Of a DNA stretch of 64,000 bases, positions 35,458-43,009 are shown piece by piece; the first letter of the stretch is position 1, and the number at the start of each line of letters is the position of its first letter. The translations under genes and the position numbers were made by a program. The notes under the pieces were generated by a model. The model made no database searches, was not told the origin of the DNA, and saw only the letters and a list, made by a program, of their open reading frames with translations. Origin of the DNA: an uncultured Clostridia bacterium (lineage in GTDB: Bacteria; Bacillota; Clostridia; Oscillospirales; Acutalibacteraceae); assembly GCA_937916395.1 (NCBI GenBank), contig CALFTN010000059.1, positions 62,001 through 126,000 on the forward strand. Direction: 5' to 3'.

Positions 35458-36408
35458 TTAACATCCTAATGAAAGCTTTATTGACTCTAAAATTCTACTT
35501 TTAGCTGTTTCATAATCTTCTTTCACTTCACAACCTGCAGCACCTGCGTGACCGCCGCCACCAAGTCTTGCACAGATTTCCGAAGCATCTATGTCGCCTT
35601 CAGTTCTTACTGAAATACCAAAAGCGCCATTTTGTTTTTCTTTTATAACTGCACCAACTAAAACGCCCTCTATCTGACGTGGTAATGCAGTTATAGGGTA
35701 ACATTCGTGCTCGTTTGAACCACTTTCCTCATACATTTTCTGAGTAATGGTTATAATTGCACATTTGTCGTCAAAATGATATTCAAGAGTTTTTCTTGCC
35801 AATAAATCAAGCTCTAAAAAGCTTTTCGATTTAGTTTCAAACATAACCTTGTTAATCATTTTTGTATTAACACCAATATCTACAAGCTCAGCCACAGCTC
35901 TGAATGTTTTGGCGTTTGTATTCTGATAACGGAAACAGCCTGTATCTGTAGAAATACCTGTATAAAGACAATTTGCAATATACTCATCAATTTCTACCTG
36001 GAGCTTTTTTATAACTTTAAAAACGATTTCACATGCTGCCGCACGGTCCTGTAAAAGTAATTTTTCTGCAAAATAAGCATTTGACATGTGATGGTCAATG
36101 CAAAGGTTTATTTTGCTACCATACTCTTCTGCCAAATCACCCAAAAGATGAACATCAGCAACATCGACTGCAACGACGAATGGGTTTTCACCCACATCGT
36201 CATTTTCAAAGCCTTTTAACATATAAGAAAAATCTTTAGTTACTTCATCACTGCATTTAAAAGCTCTTTTCTTGCCCATTTTTTTGAGCGCAGCCATTAA
36301 TGCAAATGCACTGCCTAATGTATCGCCATCTGGGTGCTCGTGTGATAAAACAAGAAAATTGTCATTCTCCTTTAAAATCTCCACACATTGCTTAAGGTCA
36401 ATAACCAT
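35458..36408 (-). CDS. nrnA: DHH-family nanoRNase/pAp phosphatase
   Basis: This 316-residue DHH/DHHA1 phosphoesterase should degrade nanoRNA and dephosphorylate pAp. The DHH domain has LSHEHPDGDTLGSAF, VDVADVHLLG and CIDHHMSNAYF; the DHHA1 domain has the ARLGGGGHAGAAGCE loop. In Bacillus this gene sits between rbfA and truB, as here. Starts with ATG after AAAGGAAG. Confidence 0.93.
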   Translation of the reverse strand: MVIDLKQCVEILKENDNFLVLSHEHPDGDTLGSAFALMAALKKMGKKRAFKCSDEVTKDFSYMLKGFENDDVGENPFVVAVDVADVHLLGDLAEEYGSKINLCIDHHMSNAYFAEKLLLQDRAAACEIVFKVIKKLQVEIDEYIANCLYTGISTDTGCFRYQNTNAKTFRAVAELVDIGVNTKMINKVMFETKSKSFLELDLLARKTLEYHFDDKCAIITITQKMYEESGSNEHECYPITALPRQIEGVLVGAVIKEKQNGAFGISVRTEGDIDASEICARLGGGGHAGAAGCEVKEDYETAKSRILESIKLSLGC

Positions 36409-36426
36409 ATCTGACTTCCTTTCAAA

Positions 36427-36789
36427 TTAGTCGTCTTCTGATGAGTTGTCTACTAAGCCTTCTAATTTTTTTGCGATATTCATACCATATTCAATAGAGT
36501 CATCAGCAATGAATTTTAGCTCAGGAGCTTTTCGCAAACGGAGCCTCTTGCTTACTTCTCTACGAATAAGACCCGAAGCATTTGTTAATGCTTTAGTAGC
36601 CTGCTTTGCAACATCAATGCCTTCAATTGCACTTACATACGCCTTAACATAAGAAAGGTCGCCTGTTACTTCTGCTCTTGAAATGCTTATAAGATGCTCA
36701 GAGAGTCTTGGGTCTTTAAGCTCTCTTATAATTGCGGCAAGCTCTCTTTTAATATCTTCTGCCGCACGGTCTTGTTTATATGTGCCCAT
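36427..36789 (-). CDS. rbfA: Ribosome-binding factor A
   Basis: This 120-residue KH-type protein assists 16S rRNA 5' maturation and 30S assembly at low temperature. The motif ELKDPRLSEHLISISRAEVTGDLSYVKAYVS is typical, followed by the helix LIRREVSKRLRLRKAPELKF. It follows infB at 38 bp, with AAGGAG before the ATG. Confidence 0.95.
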   Translation of the reverse strand: MGTYKQDRAAEDIKRELAAIIRELKDPRLSEHLISISRAEVTGDLSYVKAYVSAIEGIDVAKQATKALTNASGLIRREVSKRLRLRKAPELKFIADDSIEYGMNIAKKLEGLVDNSSEDD

Positions 36790-36827
36790 ATAAAATTCTC
36801 CTTCCGTAAGAATTTTTATAATGAGAA

Positions 36828-39323
36828 TTAATCTTGGTATTCTTCAACGATATAAGCTTCTAAAATGTCGCCCTCTTTAATATCATTAAATCTTTCAAGT
36901 CCTATACCACATTCGTAACCAGTTGCAACTTCTTTAACGTCATCTTTAAATCTTCTCAAAGATGCAATTTCGTCTTCAGAAATAACAATACCATCACGAA
37001 CAACACGGATTTTTGAGTTTCTTGTAATTTTACCATCTATAACGTAAGAACCTGCAATCATCCCTGAAGATGAAAGCTTGAATACGCTTCTTACTTCTGC
37101 TTTACCCATTTCAACATCTCTGTATTTAGGAGCAAGCATACCCTTAATAGCAGCTTCAATTTCTTCGATACAATCGTAAATAACTCTATACATTCTCATT
37201 TCAACGCCATCACGCTCAGCATTGGCAACCGCAACTGCATCAGGACGAACATTGAAGCCAACGATGATAGCATTTGATGCATTAGCAAGCATAACGTCTG
37301 ATTCGTTTACAGCACCAACACCACCGTGAATAACTCTTACACGAACCTCGTCGTTCGAAAGCTTCTCAAGGCTCTGACGAACTGCTTCTACTGAACCCTG
37401 AACGTCAGCCTTAACAATAACATTAAGGTCTTTAAGTTCACCAACATTAATTGAATCAAAGAGAGTGTCAAGAGTAACCTTCTGGAATGACTTGAATTGT
37501 TCTTCTTTGTTATGTTGTTTTCTTTGTTCAACAAGCTCTCTTGCAAGCTTTTCATCAGATACGCAGTCAAATTGGTCGCCACCAACAGGCACTTCTGCAA
37601 GACCTGTAATTTCAACTGGAACAGATGGACCTGCTTCGTCTACTTTTCTACCTTTATCGTCTGTCATAACACGAACTCTACCAACTGCAGTACCTGCAAC
37701 GATAATATCACCAGTTTTAACAGTACCATTCTGAACGAGTAATGAAGCAACAGGACCACGGCCCTTGTCAAGTCTTGCTTCTATAACAATACCCTTACCA
37801 GCTCTGTTAGGATTAGCTTTTAATTCTTTCATTTCAGCAACGAGAAGAACTGATTCAAGAAGCTTATCAATATTCATTCTTGCTTTAGCTGAAACAGGAA
37901 CGCAGATAACGTCACCGCCCCATTCTTCAGGAATGAGCTCGTGCTCTGTTAACTGTTGCATAATTCTGTCTGGAGAAACGTCTGGTTTATCCATTTTATT
38001 AATAGCAACAACAACGCTTACACCAGCAGCTTTAGCATGGTTAATAGCTTCGATTGTCTGTGGCATAATACCGTCGTCAGCAGCAACAACCAAGATTGCA
38101 ATATCAGTAGCCATTGCACCACGAGCACGCATAGCAGTAAATGCTGCGTGACCAGGAGTGTCAAGGAATGTAATATCCTGACCATTAAGATTTACTCTGT
38201 AAGCACCAATATGCTGAGTAATACCACCAGCTTCTGTTTCTGTAACAGAAGTGTTTCTGATAGCGTCAAGAAGTGAAGTTTTACCATGGTCAACGTGACC
38301 CATAACAACTACAACCGGACTTCTTGGAAGAAGGTCTTTTTCATCATCCTTACTATCATCAATAATTCTGTCTTCAATAGTAACAACAACTTCCTTTTTA
38401 ACCTTTGCACCAAGCTCTGTTGCAACAATTTCTGCTGTATCGTAGTCGATAATTTCATTTACAGAAGCCATTACGCCGAAAGCGAAAAGCTTTTTAATAA
38501 CTTCAGCTGCTGTTCTTTTAAGCATAGCAGCAAGGTCACCAACACTGATTTCTTCCGGAACAGTAATAACAAGAGTTTTCTTTGCTCTTTCTGCTTCGAT
38601 TCTCTTAAGTCTTTCTGCTTCAGTTTCTTTTTTGCCTGAGCGCATACCTTGTTTTCTGTATTGCTGACTCTTCTGTTTTAATTTTTGTTTATTTGAATTA
38701 TTGTCATTCATTGAGTGTGCCGGAGCAATGTTTTCATATTTTTCATTGTACTTTTCAAGCTCAACGTTGTTAGCACGAGTATCAATGCTGACTCTTTCGC
38801 CCTTTGTTCTTGACTGCATTGGGCCATCGTCTTTTTTCTTTTCTTTCTTTTTGAAAGGATTGAGATTCGGCTCTTGGTTGGGCTTCTTTTCAGGAGCTTT
38901 TTCTGGCTTCTTTTCAGCCTTTTTATCATTCACTTTAGCATCCTTGTTCTGTTTTTCAGGTGCCTTTGCCTCTTCCTTCTTTTCAGGAGCCTTTTTACTT
39001 TCAGGCTTTTTATCCTCATTTTTAGCTTCTGCCTTTTTAGGTGCTTCTGCTTTCTTTTCAGGAGCCTTCTTTGGTTCTGCTTTCTTTTCAGCAGGCTTCT
39101 TTTCAGCTTTTTTAACAGGTTTTTGTGTTGCAAAATAATCGTTGAAATTTTCAACCTGATTTTCCTGTGTTAAAACATCAAAAATAATGTCAAGCTCTTT
39201 AGAGTCAAGAGCAGTCTGATTTTTCTTTGGTTCGTCAAAGAATTTTAAAAGAAGGTCTGTAATATCTTTTGCTGATTTATTAAAATCTTTAGCTACTTCG
39301 CCTAATTTGTATTTAACTACCAT
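36828..39323 (-). CDS. infB: Translation initiation factor IF-2
   Basis: This 831-residue GTPase positions initiator tRNA on the 30S subunit. After a small N-terminal domain comes a long Lys/Ala/Glu/Pro-rich stretch (about 65-170). The IF2N domain is near 245-300. The G domain has GHVDHGKTSLLD, DTPGHAAFTAMRARGA and NKMD, and the C-terminal domains end in YIVEEYQD. The GAGGT ribosome site and ATG lie inside the end of ylxQ (11-bp overlap). Confidence 0.98.
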   Translation of the reverse strand: MVVKYKLGEVAKDFNKSAKDITDLLLKFFDEPKKNQTALDSKELDIIFDVLTQENQVENFNDYFATQKPVKKAEKKPAEKKAEPKKAPEKKAEAPKKAEAKNEDKKPESKKAPEKKEEAKAPEKQNKDAKVNDKKAEKKPEKAPEKKPNQEPNLNPFKKKEKKKDDGPMQSRTKGERVSIDTRANNVELEKYNEKYENIAPAHSMNDNNSNKQKLKQKSQQYRKQGMRSGKKETEAERLKRIEAERAKKTLVITVPEEISVGDLAAMLKRTAAEVIKKLFAFGVMASVNEIIDYDTAEIVATELGAKVKKEVVVTIEDRIIDDSKDDEKDLLPRSPVVVVMGHVDHGKTSLLDAIRNTSVTETEAGGITQHIGAYRVNLNGQDITFLDTPGHAAFTAMRARGAMATDIAILVVAADDGIMPQTIEAINHAKAAGVSVVVAINKMDKPDVSPDRIMQQLTEHELIPEEWGGDVICVPVSAKARMNIDKLLESVLLVAEMKELKANPNRAGKGIVIEARLDKGRGPVASLLVQNGTVKTGDIIVAGTAVGRVRVMTDDKGRKVDEAGPSVPVEITGLAEVPVGGDQFDCVSDEKLARELVEQRKQHNKEEQFKSFQKVTLDTLFDSINVGELKDLNVIVKADVQGSVEAVRQSLEKLSNDEVRVRVIHGGVGAVNESDVMLANASNAIIVGFNVRPDAVAVANAERDGVEMRMYRVIYDCIEEIEAAIKGMLAPKYRDVEMGKAEVRSVFKLSSSGMIAGSYVIDGKITRNSKIRVVRDGIVISEDEIASLRRFKDDVKEVATGYECGIGLERFNDIKEGDILEAYIVEEYQD

Positions 39324-39642
39324 AGTTTACCTCCCCGAACATGGTTTCTAATTTTTCTTTAAATGATTTGTCTGTAACTGAAAGTACTGCTGATTTTTTT
39401 CCTATACCCTGATAAAAATCCTGCATTAAAAGCTGACTTTCTATAACGGGAATATTTCGATTACCATAGCTTGCTGCGTGTTTTATTTCGTTTTTTAATC
39501 TTTCTGACGCATCAGAAGAAAGAATAATTAACTCTGCTTTATCTTTTACAATGCTTTCAATTACAGCATCGTGACCGCACGAGAGTTTACCAGCTCTTCT
39601 TGAAAGCCCCAGAAAGCCCATAATTTCTTTTACTTCTGCCAT
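39313..39642 (-). CDS. L7Ae-family ribosomal-type RNA-binding protein (YlxQ)
   Basis: This 109-residue L7Ae/L30e-fold protein (GLSRRAGKLSCGHDAVIESI, then ELIILSSDASERLKNEI) belongs to the YlxQ group, which recognises kink-turn RNAs. Its place between rnpM and infB is conserved in Firmicutes. CGGAG precedes the ATG; it starts 2 bp after rnpM ends. Confidence 0.92.
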   Translation of the reverse strand: MAEVKEIMGFLGLSRRAGKLSCGHDAVIESIVKDKAELIILSSDASERLKNEIKHAASYGNRNIPVIESQLLMQDFYQGIGKKSAVLSVTDKSFKEKLETMFGEVNYGS

Positions 39643-39644
39643 TA

Positions 39645-39914
39645 TTATAACTCCGAAACCAAGGCATTATAAACATCTTCTTCTATCTTCGTACTAAACG
39701 ATTTTTCAAGACGTTTACTTTTCTGTGCCTTAGAAAGACATTCTTTACTATGGCAAATATATGCGCCTCTGCCAGATTTTTTACCAGTTAAATCTATACT
39801 GATTTCACCTTCAGGACTTTTAACAACTCTTATGAGTTCTTTTTTTGGTTTCATTTCGCCACAACCGAGGCATTTTCTTAAAGGAATTTTCTTTTCAGCC
39901 ATTTCAGTCACCAC
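39645..39914 (-). CDS. rnpM: YlxR/RnpM family RNA-binding protein
   Basis: This protein of 85-89 residues has the YlxR fold: PLRKCLGCGEMKPKKELIRVVKS, then GRGAYICHSKECLSKAQK. It has four Cys in two pairs. In Bacillus it binds RNase P RNA and modulates its activity. Two starts are possible: the GTG at 39914 (AAGGG upstream) or the ATG at 39902 (GGTGA upstream, closer to the usual family N-terminus). It follows nusA at 44 bp. Confidence 0.92.
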   Translation of the reverse strand: MVTEMAEKKIPLRKCLGCGEMKPKKELIRVVKSPEGEISIDLTGKKSGRGAYICHSKECLSKAQKSKRLEKSFSTKIEEDVYNALVSEL

Positions 39915-39958
39915 AACAGCCCTTACTGACTTAGGGTGTTGCCTTTCGTATTACAAAA

Positions 39959-41041
39959 TTATTGATTTTGTGGAACATAAAAACCGCTTTCGGGTTTAAT
40001 ATCAATTTTCCAGCCTGTAAGTCTTGCTGCAAGACGAACATTCTGACCTTTGTTACCGATAGCAAGTGAAAGCTGTGTGTCAGGAACAGTAACGTGACAA
40101 GCTTTTTCTTGTGTTTCATCGATTTCAACACTCAAAACTTCAGCAGGAGCGAGAGCCGCTGCAATAAATTTTGTTGGGTCTTCATCGTATACAACAACAT
40201 CGATTTTTTCGCCACCGAGTGCTTCAACAATTGTAGCAACTCTTGCACCCTTAGGACCAATGCAAGAACCGATTGGGTCAACATTTTCTTCTTTTGAGAA
40301 GACAGCAATCTTTGTTCTTGAACCAGCCTCTCGAGAAACTGATTTAATTTCAACAAGTCCTTCATAAATTTCTGGAACTTCTGTTTCAAAAAGACGTTTT
40401 ACAAGACCAGGATGTGTTCTTGAAATCATAGCCTTAGGACCTTTTTCAGTATCTCTCACGTCTACGATATAAACCTTTACAAGCTGACCGTCTTTGAATT
40501 CTTCACCTGGTACTTGCTCACCCTTTGGAAGAATTGCCTCTGCTTTACCAATTTCAAGAGTAACGTTACCTGTTTTAGGGTCAATTCTCTGAACCTTACC
40601 TGTTACTAATTCTTGTTGCTTACTCTGGAACTCTCTTAAAACAAGTCCACGTTCTGCATCACGGATACCCTGACGAATAACATTCTTTGCAGTCTGAGCA
40701 GCAATTCTACCAAATTGTTTTGTTTCTAAAACAACTTCTACAACATCGCCAACAAGTGCATTTTTCTTATACTTTACTGCATCCTCCTGACAGATTTCTG
40801 TAGTTGCATCCTGAACCTCTTCAACAACTGTTTTCTTTAAGTAAACACGAAGCTCGTATTTTTCTGGGTTACAGTCACAGAAAACAACGTCTGCTCCACC
40901 GTAATCTTTTCTTACTGAAGTAACAATTGCTGTGCAAACCTTTTCTAACAAGAAGTCTGCTGGAATACCTTTTTCTTTTTCGAGCATAAGAATTGCTTCA
41001 AAAAATTCTTTGTTCTGAGTTGATTTTTTTCTTGGTGCCAT
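39959..41041 (-). CDS. nusA: Transcription termination/antitermination factor NusA
   Basis: This protein of about 360 residues has the NusA N-terminal domain (FFEAILMLEKEKGIPADFLLEKV), an S1 domain near residues 130-200 (VTGKVQRIDPKTGNVTLEIG), and two KH domains (GSCIGPKGARVATIVEALGGEKIDVV and LAIGNKGQNVRLAARLTGWKIDI). It lacks the acidic C-terminal repeats of proteobacterial NusA, as usual in Firmicutes. I use the ATG at 41041; a TTG 12 bp upstream has its ribosome site too close. Confidence 0.97.
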   Translation of the reverse strand: MAPRKKSTQNKEFFEAILMLEKEKGIPADFLLEKVCTAIVTSVRKDYGGADVVFCDCNPEKYELRVYLKKTVVEEVQDATTEICQEDAVKYKKNALVGDVVEVVLETKQFGRIAAQTAKNVIRQGIRDAERGLVLREFQSKQQELVTGKVQRIDPKTGNVTLEIGKAEAILPKGEQVPGEEFKDGQLVKVYIVDVRDTEKGPKAMISRTHPGLVKRLFETEVPEIYEGLVEIKSVSREAGSRTKIAVFSKEENVDPIGSCIGPKGARVATIVEALGGEKIDVVVYDEDPTKFIAAALAPAEVLSVEIDETQEKACHVTVPDTQLSLAIGNKGQNVRLAARLTGWKIDIKPESGFYVPQNQ

Positions 41042-41094
41042 TTTTCCAATCAATCCTTTCGATTATTTGTATAGTTAAAAATTTATAAACAAAA

Positions 41095-41562
41095 TTATAT
41101 ATTGAAATCGTCCAATTTCACAAAAGCGATTTCTTTCTTTTCTGCAGTCATTTCTATTTCATCCTCTAAAAGAATGGTAACTGCACCATTTTCATAACCA
41201 GTAAGAACGCCGTTAAATTCACGTCTGCCATCGCATGGACGAATGAGTCTTAAAATAACCTTTTCACCCATAGCATAATCAAAGTGAAAATCTCTTGTTA
41301 ACTTTCTTTCAATACCAGGGGATGAAACCTGCAAGTTATATTGACGGTCAATTAAATCAGCATCGTCAAGCGGTTTGTCGATAGCGTGGCTCATATTAAC
41401 ACAATCGTCAATTCCAACGCCTTCTTCCTCTTTGTCGATTATGATTCTCAGATAATAGTTTGCACCCTCTTTTTCGAAGCAAACATCCCAGAGAACTAAA
41501 CCTAATTCATCCGCATAGGGCTTAACTAAATCCCAAACAAGTGAAACTGTGTTTTTTGCCAT
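41095..41562 (-). CDS. rimP: Ribosome maturation factor RimP
   Basis: This 155-residue protein is needed for 30S assembly. Motifs are LVWDVCFEKEGANYYLRIIIDKE and the NLQVSSPGIERKLTRDFHF segment, with a C-terminal Sm-like domain. The ATG at 41562 has AAGAGGTG six bases upstream; an in-frame opening 9 bp earlier is less likely. It is the first gene of the operon, behind a leader with a strong hairpin. Confidence 0.95.
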   Translation of the reverse strand: MAKNTVSLVWDLVKPYADELGLVLWDVCFEKEGANYYLRIIIDKEEEGVGIDDCVNMSHAIDKPLDDADLIDRQYNLQVSSPGIERKLTRDFHFDYAMGEKVILRLIRPCDGRREFNGVLTGYENGAVTILLEDEIEMTAEKKEIAFVKLDDFNI

Positions 41563-41606
41563 GTAGCACACCTCTTTTCACATTCTCAATGTTTTTACAA
41601 ATAAAT

Positions 41607-41632
41607 GTGAGAGCAGGTCTCCCTGCTCTCAC
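41607..41632 (-). other. Strong hairpin in the rimP-nusA operon leader
   Basis: A perfect 11-bp stem (41607-41617 with 41622-41632) with a GAGA-type loop lies between the promoter and rimP, about 45 bp before the start codon. On the minus strand only ATTTATTTG follows, so it is at most a weak terminator. It could be an attenuator or a processing/stability element. Confidence 0.6.
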
Positions 41633-41657
41633 TCCTTGTTTGTATTCGTACGAGTTG

Positions 41658-41686
41658 ATTATAGCATACTATTTCAGTAATTTCAA
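41658..41686 (-). promoter_or_regulatory. Promoter of the rimP-nusA-infB operon
   Basis: On the minus strand, TTGAAA (41681-41686) and TATAAT (41658-41663) are spaced by 17 bp. The transcript would start near 41650, giving a leader of about 90 bases. Confidence 0.75.
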
Positions 41687-41692
41687 GTGTTT

Positions 41693-41740
41693 TTTGCAAA
41701 TTAGTATAGCTAGTTGGCTAGTAGTCAGTAAGTCAGCTGT
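41693..41740 (+). repeat. Left heptad-like array of element E1
   Basis: Degenerate 7-8-bp units ending in TAG or CAG (for example TTGGCTAG, TAGTCAG, TAAGTCAG) run from beside the rimP -35 region into the last codons and TGA stop of the small membrane protein gene. It shares TGGCTAG and TAGTCAGT with the reverse complement of the array at 42365-42448, so the two face each other. Confidence 0.55.
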
Positions 41741-41993
41741 TACTGTTTAAATATTCTTTATATTCTTTTTTCATGTTTTTATCGCTAATAACATCTAAAA
41801 CAGCACCAACAATAGCCACCGGAAGCCCAATAACATAAGGTACTACATTTAATTGTGCACTGCTATTATTAAGATAAAAACCAACTAATACAACAGCAAA
41901 ACCAACCAAAGCAAGTATAGTTGAAATTTGTTTCATTTTGTATGTTTTTGTTTTTTCTTTTTTACATTTGTTTTTGAATTCTTTAAAGCTCAT
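41733..41993 (-). CDS. Small membrane protein, 86 residues, paired with an Xre regulator
   Basis: I do not recognise this protein. After a basic N-terminus (MSFKEFKNKCKKEKTKTYKM) it has two hydrophobic segments (about 23-43 and 50-70) joined by a short polar turn, and ends with a charged tail. I start it at the ATG at 41993, with AAAAGGGG before it, not at an opening 57 bp upstream that lies over the operator. It is divergent from the Xre gene at 42121, behind a promoter with operator palindromes. Its stop codon lies inside a heptad-like repeat array. Confidence 0.72.
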   Translation of the reverse strand: MSFKEFKNKCKKEKTKTYKMKQISTILALVGFAVVLVGFYLNNSSAQLNVVPYVIGLPVAIVGAVLDVISDKNMKKEYKEYLNSNS

Positions 41994-42020
41994 ATTCTTT
42001 CCCCTTTTATAATAAACTAA

Positions 42021-42104
42021 ATACCCACATTTTATGAGTATCCACAACAATTGTACACATTATAGATGTAAAAGTCAATACACATTTTAGGTGTATTGTA
42101 AAAT
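42021..42104. promoter_or_regulatory. Divergent promoters with three Xre operator-like sites
   Basis: Minus strand: TTGACT (42073-42078), 17 bp, TACAAT (42050-42055). Plus strand: TAAAAT (42099-42104), no good -35. Two 17-bp sites, TACAC-N7-ATGTA (42054-42070) and TACAC-N7-GTGTA (42079-42095), are offset by exactly 25 bp, and a third related copy lies at 42024-42040 in the minus leader. The spacing and the -35 position match the locus at 22508-22562, with different half-sites. Confidence 0.75.
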
Positions 42105-42120
42105 TGTTTTGGCGATAATT

Positions 42121-42309
42121 ATGCATTACAAACGCATTCGGGAGTTACGTGAAGACCACGATAAAACTCAAAAAGAAATTGCTGAACTTTTAAATACAAC
42201 TCAGCAACATTACAGCAGAAAGAAAAACGGTTCAACCGAAATAACGGCTGACAGAATTATTATATTGGCAAAATTTTATAATGTCAGTACAGATTATCTT
42301 TTAGGGTAA
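42121..42309 (+). CDS. Xre-family transcriptional regulator, minimal HTH protein
   Basis: This 62-residue protein is a single HTH-Xre domain (RIRELREDHDKTQKEIAELL, then TTQQHYSRKKNGSTEI, then RIIILAKFYNVSTDYLLG). I use the ATG at 42121; the frame opens earlier, within an operator. The ribosome site is poor, suggesting low expression, as expected for an autorepressor. It resembles the Xre protein at 22580 outside the recognition helix. A terminator and a heptad array follow. Confidence 0.88.
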   Translation: MHYKRIRELREDHDKTQKEIAELLNTTQQHYSRKKNGSTEITADRIIILAKFYNVSTDYLLG

Positions 42310-42330
42310 AAAAATGAACAAAACAACTAA

Positions 42331-42364
42331 ACACACCCGACCACTCATGGTCAGGTGTGTTTTT
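42331..42364 (+). terminator. Terminator after the minimal Xre gene
   Basis: A 13-position stem (42331-42343 with 42348-42360) with one mismatch and loop CTCA is followed by TTTT, directly abutting the heptad array. Confidence 0.8.
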
Positions 42365-42448
42365 CTGTTTCCTGTTTCATGTTTTCTGTTTCCTAGTTCC
42401 TAGTTCCTAATTCCTAATTCCTAGTTCCTAGCCACTGACTACTGAACA
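42365..42448 (-). repeat. Right heptad array of element E1: twelve 7-bp units
   Basis: Twelve consecutive 7-mers run without gaps, nearly all starting CT(A/G) on the plus strand, for example CTGTTTC, CTAGTTC, CTAATTC. Read on the minus strand the consensus is GAANYAG. The array includes the last residues and the stop codon of yhbY, within the eleventh unit. It faces the array at 41693-41740 across the Xre/membrane-protein pair. Confidence 0.85.
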
Positions 42449-42816
42449 CCATATTTACGTTTCTTTCGTTCAGTTCTTCTTTTAATAGCGTCTTTTTCTG
42501 CCTTTTCTTTAGCACGTTTTTTCTTTTCGGCTGCTCTTTGTCTTAACATTAAGTTAATTCTGAAAAGAACTATTGTACCACCTACAACCTGAACGACATC
42601 GCACTTTGTTGCTTCTGCAAGCTTTGAAGCAATTTCCTTTGGTGTTTCTGGTGATGTTTCAAGATGCACTTTAACCTTGAAAAGCTCACGTGTATTAAAA
42701 GTTTCTTCTATCTGAGCAATTACCGCATCAGTAACGCCCTCTTTACCGATTTGAAAAATCGGGTCCAATCCATTTGCCTCTGCTCGTAACTGAGCACGTT
42801 GCTTACTTGTAATCAT
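42439..42816 (-). CDS. yhbY: YhbY-family CRM-domain RNA-binding protein
   Basis: This 125-residue protein has the YhbY fold in residues 1-95: SKQRAQLRAEANGLDPIFQIGKEGVTDAVI and the VVQVVGGTIVLFR end. A basic tail follows (KKKRAKEKAEKDAIKRRTERKKRK). YhbY associates with pre-50S ribosomes. The ATG follows a purine-rich stretch. It is downstream of cysS but separated by 193 bp that hold a repeat element. The end GVQ-stop is formed by the heptad array. Confidence 0.92.
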   Translation of the reverse strand: MITSKQRAQLRAEANGLDPIFQIGKEGVTDAVIAQIEETFNTRELFKVKVHLETSPETPKEIASKLAEATKCDVVQVVGGTIVLFRINLMLRQRAAEKKKRAKEKAEKDAIKRRTERKKRKYGVQ

Positions 42817-42862
42817 TATATTAACCTCGTTATTCTAATAAAACTCATTTTCAACCTATTAA

Positions 42863-42995
42863 GTGCTGAGTGCTGAGTGCAAAGTGATGAGTTGTGTGGG
42901 ACCTGCGGTCGGCAATTATAATATTAATACTTGCAACTATTACAATAGCAACGCAGTTCCTCACCTCTTCACTATTCACTCTTATCTCTTACCTC
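42863..42995. repeat. Element E2: two inverted heptad arrays around a 60-bp core
   Basis: The left array (42863-42890) has four units of consensus GTGNTGA. The right array (42961-42995) has five units of consensus TTCACTC (GAGTGAA on the minus strand), so the arrays are inverted. The core between them is AT-rich with a CTATT-N2-AATAG palindrome. It lies in the 193-bp gap between yhbY and cysS, close to the cysS stop codon. Confidence 0.7.
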
Positions 42996-43009
42996 ACTTT
43001 GCTTCGCAA

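Noticed and set aside
37765..38151. 128-codon plus-strand frame opposite the IF-2 G domain
   Set aside because: It lies wholly antisense to a highly conserved gene and has no initiation signals.
38701..39173. Long open frames on the plus strand opposite infB, rich in Phe, Ser and Leu
   Set aside because: They mirror the Lys/Ala/Glu-rich N-terminal part of IF-2; the composition follows from that repeat, and no ribosome site or promoter supports them.
42365..42448. Heptad array considered as a CRISPR or clustered repeat array
   Set aside because: The period is 7 bp with no spacers, and no cas genes are present.
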